Below are positions 6,208 through 9,505 of a stretch of DNA of 9,505 nt, piece after piece (positions within the stretch are counted from its first letter, which is position 1; every line of letters begins with the position of its first letter). The notes beneath the pieces are model-generated. The model did not search any database. It had not been told where the DNA came from and worked only from the letters and a program-made list of their open reading frames with translations. The DNA is taken from the NCBI GenBank assembly GCA_001941025.1, contig MSHE01000006.1:14486-23990 (forward strand). Direction: 5' to 3'. The DNA comes from Lachnospiraceae bacterium Zagget3 (lineage in GTDB: Bacteria; Bacillota_A; Clostridia; Lachnospirales; Lachnospiraceae). The position numbers were made by a program, and so were the translations under genes.

Positions 6208-7965
6208 ATGGAAGACAAAACACTGCAAAAGAAAGGGCTTCTCAGCAATTTCCTGAACGGAAAATTCTGGGATTCCAAATCCACTTCCGCCAACGTGACG
6301 AAGCGGGAGCTGTGGCTGGGCTATGTGGCAGGCCCCTTCGGCGTCATGCTGCTGCAATCCATCGTCAACAGCTATTTTAACCAGTACCTGACCGACGTGC
6401 TGGGCTTTACCGTCAGCCGGGGGGCCTGGATTGCCCTCTTCATGGTCTGGTTCCCCATCCTGAGCAAGCTCATCGACGCGGTCACAAACCTGCTGATGGC
6501 AAAGCTGCTGGATATGACCACCTGCCGCCAGGGCAAGCTCCGTCCCTGGTTCATCCTGAGCCTGCCCATCGTTGTGGTCAGCATCCTCCTGATGTTCTGG
6601 ATTCCGGTGCAGAGCGTGGTGGCCCAGGCGGTGTGGATTGTGATTTCCTACAACCTGTTCTACTCCGTGGGCTACACCATGTGGTACATGGCCTATGAGA
6701 TGAGCGCTTCCCTTTCCACCAGAAACGTCAAACAGCGCTCCACCAACTCCATGGCCGGTCAGATCACCAAAAACATGGGCACCGGCATCATCTCCATCAC
6801 CTTCCCCCTGATCCTCACCGGAGTTTGCGGCCTGGTGGGCGGCGAAAATCAGCAGGGCTATCTGCTGACCATGGCCATCATCTGCTGCATTGCCGTCCCG
6901 CTGACCTTCCTGCAATACTTCTACACCCGCGAGCGGGTCACAGAGGAGCGCCGCAATCAGTTCCAGGGCAGCGCAGAGGTCAAGAAGGTAGAGGAAGCCA
7001 GCTTTCTGACCCAGCTGAAAGCCTGCCTGAAAGACAAGTACTGGATTATGCTGGTGATCATGATTCTGGCCTACCAGGTGCTAAACGCGCTGAAGAGCGT
7101 TTCCCAGGTCTATTATTCCGGCTGGGTGGTGCAGGGCAACTCCTACGGCACCTATGCCACCATTCAGGCCAGGTTCACCATGATCGCCATGGCACCTATG
7201 GGGCCGGCGCTCTTCGTGGTGGTCCCCATGATTCGCAAGCTGGGCCGCCGTGTCACCATGATTATCGGCGGCGTGATGAGTATGATAGGCTCCGGTGTCG
7301 CCTTTATGATGGCAGGCAACACCGCCGCCGTGTACGGCGGGACCGCCATCAGCGGCATTGGCACCATGTTCTTCATGTACAGCATGAACACCTTCATCGG
7401 CGACTCCATCGACCATGTGGAGTACAGCCAGGGCATCCGGGCCGAGGGCATCACCGCCGCGCTGGTGGGCTTCGTCCACAGCTTCTCCAACGGCATCGGC
7501 CAGGGCCTGTTCAACCTGGGCCTGATGATTGCCGGGTATACAACGCCGGTTCAGATCGGCACGGACGCCGACGGCATTGCGCTGTATGCCGACCAGACAG
7601 CGGCGGCCACCACCTGGATCAACTTCTCCTATCAGGGCGCCTTTGTGCTGATGGGCCTGCTGTTCTTCGTCCTGTTCGCCTTCTTCAACGACATCGAGGC
7701 CCATATGCCGACGGTCCACGACGCGCTGCAGGAGCGGAAACGTGCAGAGTGTGAGGCACAGGGCATCGAGTACATCCCCGCCCAGGAGCTTGAGCGGAGG
7801 GAAAAGGAGGCACAGAAGGCCGAGGCGGAGGAGAACCGGATTCGGGAATTGAAGGAATACTGCGCCAAACGCGGTAAGGACTTCGACACCGAAAACCAGA
7901 AGGTCCTCGATAAGCGAGCGAAAAAAGCCGCAAAAAAGGCCGCCAGAAAGGCCCGTAAGAAGTAA
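6208..7965 (+). CDS. GPH-family (MelB-like) glycoside/uronide:cation symporter
   Basis: This 585-residue membrane protein of the glycoside-pentoside-hexuronide group of the major facilitator superfamily likely imports the sugar substrate with a cation. The N-terminal region has a family-like order: KRELWLGYVAGPFG (32-45), a helix ending in D90, D102 in LLDMT, and GKLRPW (109-114) in the cytoplasmic loop after the third helix. About twelve hydrophobic segments can be followed to near residue 495. The last 90 or so residues are a soluble, highly charged tail, probably helical or coiled-coil, ending in a run of Lys, Arg and Ala. Typical members are near 450-480 residues, so the tail is the main extra length. 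AAAAAAGGAGGG precedes the ATG with good spacing, and the gene starts 38 bp after garR. Family is clear; substrate is not, though a glycoside or uronide fits the adjacent hydrolase. Confidence 0.88.
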   Translation: MEDKTLQKKGLLSNFLNGKFWDSKSTSANVTKRELWLGYVAGPFGVMLLQSIVNSYFNQYLTDVLGFTVSRGAWIALFMVWFPILSKLIDAVTNLLMAKLLDMTTCRQGKLRPWFILSLPIVVVSILLMFWIPVQSVVAQAVWIVISYNLFYSVGYTMWYMAYEMSASLSTRNVKQRSTNSMAGQITKNMGTGIISITFPLILTGVCGLVGGENQQGYLLTMAIICCIAVPLTFLQYFYTRERVTEERRNQFQGSAEVKKVEEASFLTQLKACLKDKYWIMLVIMILAYQVLNALKSVSQVYYSGWVVQGNSYGTYATIQARFTMIAMAPMGPALFVVVPMIRKLGRRVTMIIGGVMSMIGSGVAFMMAGNTAAVYGGTAISGIGTMFFMYSMNTFIGDSIDHVEYSQGIRAEGITAALVGFVHSFSNGIGQGLFNLGLMIAGYTTPVQIGTDADGIALYADQTAAATTWINFSYQGAFVLMGLLFFVLFAFFNDIEAHMPTVHDALQERKRAECEAQGIEYIPAQELERREKEAQKAEAEENRIRELKEYCAKRGKDFDTENQKVLDKRAKKAAKKAARKARKK

Positions 7966-7971
7966 ACTGAC

Positions 7972-8008
7972 CATTTTCCCGGCTACACAACAGTTAGCCG
8001 GGAAAATG
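7972..8008. repeat. perfect 14-bp inverted repeat between transporter and regulator genes
   Basis: CATTTTCCCGGCTA (7972-7985) is exactly complementary to TAGCCGGGAAAATG (7995-8008), with a 9-base spacer. It lies seven bases past the transporter stop and three bases before the -35 box of the regulator's promoter. In RNA it forms a strong hairpin but no T-run follows on either strand, so it is not a classic intrinsic terminator. It could be an operator for autoregulation, a 3'-end protecting hairpin, or both. Confidence 0.75.
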
Positions 8009-8011
8009 CCG

Positions 8012-8040
8012 TTTACATCGGCAGGAAAATAGATTATACT
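8012..8040 (+). promoter_or_regulatory. internal promoter of the AraC-family regulator
   Basis: TTTACA (8012-8017) and TATACT (8035-8040) are separated by 17 bases, each with one mismatch from the housekeeping consensus. Transcription should begin near 8047, giving a short leader with ACAGGAGGGG (8062-8071) before the ATG at 8078. This promoter would drive the regulator and probably the kinase gene that follows. Confidence 0.72.
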
Positions 8041-8077
8041 ATCATCATAAAGAAAAAGCCGACAGGAGGGGCAGGAT

Positions 8078-9289
8078 ATGTACGATTCCGCTGATTTAAA
8101 CGCATTCCGGACGCTGGCGGGCAGCTGCTGCCCTGTCTGGCACTGGGTCATTGACCCGGACCTACGGGTTCTGGAGGGCGACTGCCCGGCCCCTGACGCC
8201 TTCCTGCACCTGCTCACCGGGAACGGCCGTGGGAATGTCATCACCAGGCACTGGGAAAAGGGCGGCAAGCCTCTTATCCTGACCATCCAGCCGCTGCTGA
8301 ACTGGGTCATTGCCTTTCAGGGCGCAGGCGACACGCTGTGCGCCATTCATGCGGTGGGCCCCTTCTTCTCCGTGGTCAACGAGAGCAAAAATCACGCCAA
8401 AATCCTGCAGGACCCGTCCTTGGCCGAGGCAGACCGCACCGCGGTCCGCGCCTGGATCGGGGAGCTTCCCGGCGTCGCCCCTGCCGTGGCCGTTTCCTGG
8501 GCGCAGATGCTCCACTACTGCCTGACGGGGGAGAAAATCACCTCAAAGGATGTGGGCGGCTATATCAGCCAGTCTCCCACCAGGCAGCCCCGGGTTCACC
8601 TGTCGGTGGACCCCTTCGACAAGCAGACGGGGAACTGGGAGTTTGAGCAGGAAATTCTGGAGAAGATCCGCAAGGGTGACCTGTCCGTGATGGACACCAT
8701 TGCGCGGGCCAACGCCCACACCCCCAAGGGCATGCCCCAGGAAACGATAGAGGATTTCCGTCAAATGGAGCATTTGCTCCTGACGCTGGTGTCCCGGGCG
8801 GCGGTGGACGGCGGTATGCCCCAGAAATCCGCCTTTTCCCTGTGTACGGAGTACCGGGAGAAGCTGAACGCCAGTGAGACCCAGGGAGAGATGGCCATTA
8901 TCGCCAATCAGATGCTGGAGGATTACGCCCAACGTGTGCACCGGGCCCAGCAGCTGGCGACCTGCTCCGCCCGCATCCGGCTGGTCTGCGAGTACATCTC
9001 CAACCACCCGGAGGAAAAGCTGACGCTGGAGCTGCTGGCCCAGAAGGCGGGGTATACCCAGACCTATCTGTCCAGACGGTTCCGCCAGGAGATGGGGATG
9101 TCCATCGTGGATTACATCCGCCAGATTCGCCTGGAACGGGCCCAGTACTGGCTGATCTATACGGACAAAAGTATTGAGGAAATCTCCGATGCGCTGGGCT
9201 TCGGAAATCGCAGCTATTTTTCAAAATCCTTCCGGGACGCCACAGGGGCCACCCCCACAGACTATCGGAAACAGCACCAGAAAGTGTGA
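8078..9289 (+). CDS. AraC-family transcriptional regulator
   Basis: This 403-residue protein ends in an AraC/XylS-type DNA-binding domain (about 300-400) with two helix-turn-helix units: LTLELLAQKAGYTQTYLSRRF (316-336) and the conserved second unit with IEEISDALGF and YFSKSFRDATGATPTDYR. The first 290 residues would be the sensor and dimerisation part. They contain several Trp and Cys residues and a GPFFSV segment and do not match the cupin arm of classic AraC; they faintly recall the N-terminal region of YSIRK-type AraC regulators in Firmicutes. It has its own promoter and a good ribosome site. Placed inside the cluster on the same strand, it is the obvious candidate regulator, most likely an activator of the operon starting at 2250 and possibly of its own gene. 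The inducer is unknown. Confidence 0.9.
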   Translation: MYDSADLNAFRTLAGSCCPVWHWVIDPDLRVLEGDCPAPDAFLHLLTGNGRGNVITRHWEKGGKPLILTIQPLLNWVIAFQGAGDTLCAIHAVGPFFSVVNESKNHAKILQDPSLAEADRTAVRAWIGELPGVAPAVAVSWAQMLHYCLTGEKITSKDVGGYISQSPTRQPRVHLSVDPFDKQTGNWEFEQEILEKIRKGDLSVMDTIARANAHTPKGMPQETIEDFRQMEHLLLTLVSRAAVDGGMPQKSAFSLCTEYREKLNASETQGEMAIIANQMLEDYAQRVHRAQQLATCSARIRLVCEYISNHPEEKLTLELLAQKAGYTQTYLSRRFRQEMGMSIVDYIRQIRLERAQYWLIYTDKSIEEISDALGFGNRSYFSKSFRDATGATPTDYRKQHQKV

Positions 9290-9298
9290 GGAACGCTT

Positions 9299-9505
9299 AT
9301 GAATCAAACGCTTCGTTCGGACGCGGAATCCATTGCCCGCGCCGCCATTGACGCCGTCAAACCGGATGCGGCGGTGAAATCCGCCCTGGGGGGCTTTGCC
9401 CCGGCAGGGCGGCTGTACCTCTTCGCTGTGGGCAAGGCGGCCTGGCAGATGGCCAGGGCCGCCCTGGAGCTGCCCGGCATCCGGCCGGAGGCCGGCATCG
9501 TGCTG
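9299..9505 (+). CDS. glycerate 2-kinase (type II, MOFRL family), N-terminal part
   Basis: The 69 visible codons start at the ATG at 9299 and run off the window. They resemble the N-terminus of type II glycerate 2-kinases (DUF4147/MOFRL family), which phosphorylate glycerate to 2-phosphoglycerate. The pattern is an amphipathic helix with AIDAVKPDAAVKSAL (16-30), then a strand and turn RLYLFAVGKAAWQMA (38-52), where G45-K46 is the conserved glycine-lysine of the substrate site, then AGIVL before the cut. GAGGAA overlaps the stop of the regulator gene, and the two genes are nine bases apart, so they are probably co-transcribed and translationally linked. The role fits GarR and the hydroxyacid dehydrogenase, both of which can produce glycerate. 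Full family members are over 400 residues, so most of the gene lies outside. Identity rests on a short stretch plus context. Confidence 0.8.
   Translation, partial: MNQTLRSDAESIARAAIDAVKPDAAVKSALGGFAPAGRLYLFAVGKAAWQMARAALELPGIRPEAGIVL

Noticed and set aside
7081..8310. 409-codon open frame on the minus strand
   Set aside because: It runs antisense through the transporter gene, the intergenic region and the regulator gene; the sense genes have clear domains and ribosome sites.

Overview
The window looks like chromosomal DNA from a GC-rich anaerobic Firmicute, most likely a gut clostridium of the Oscillospiraceae type. This is inferred from strong AGGAGG-type ribosome sites before nearly every gene, codon use rich in CTG/GGC/GCC, and a typical gut-clostridial gene set: a glycoside/uronide transporter with a long charged tail, a GHL6-type hydrolase and an AraC regulator. 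No mobile element, tRNA, rRNA or CRISPR array is visible.

Left part (1-2249) is less GC-rich and sparsely coding. It holds one clear gene, an ADP-ribosylglycohydrolase (617-1693), behind a full-consensus sigma-70 promoter (TTGACA-17 bp-TATAAT, 495-523). Upstream of this promoter sits a cluster of inverted GAATCC motifs that can fold into two mutually exclusive hairpins, and a 14-bp palindrome lies in the leader. After the gene come a short coupled ORF, a strong hairpin and, about 330 bp later, an intrinsic terminator (2019-2058) that closes the unit.

Right part (2250-9505) is a compact same-strand catabolic cluster: a D-2-hydroxyacid dehydrogenase of the glyoxylate/hydroxypyruvate reductase type, a cytosolic GHL6-like glycoside hydrolase with a beta-galactosidase trimerisation-like domain, a tartronate semialdehyde reductase (GarR), a GPH-family sugar/uronide transporter, an AraC-family regulator, and the start of a type II glycerate 2-kinase cut by the window edge. 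The first four genes follow each other with gaps of 42 bp, a 4-bp overlap and 38 bp. The regulator has its own promoter next to a perfect 14-bp inverted repeat, and the kinase starts 9 bp after the regulator.

How they may work together (inference): the transporter brings in a glycoside or uronide, the hydrolase cleaves it in the cytosol, and part of the product is turned into tartronate semialdehyde and/or hydroxypyruvate. The two reductases convert these to glycerate, and the kinase feeds glycerate into glycolysis as 2-phosphoglycerate. The step that makes the C3 acid (an aldolase or isomerase) is not in the window, and the substrate is unknown.
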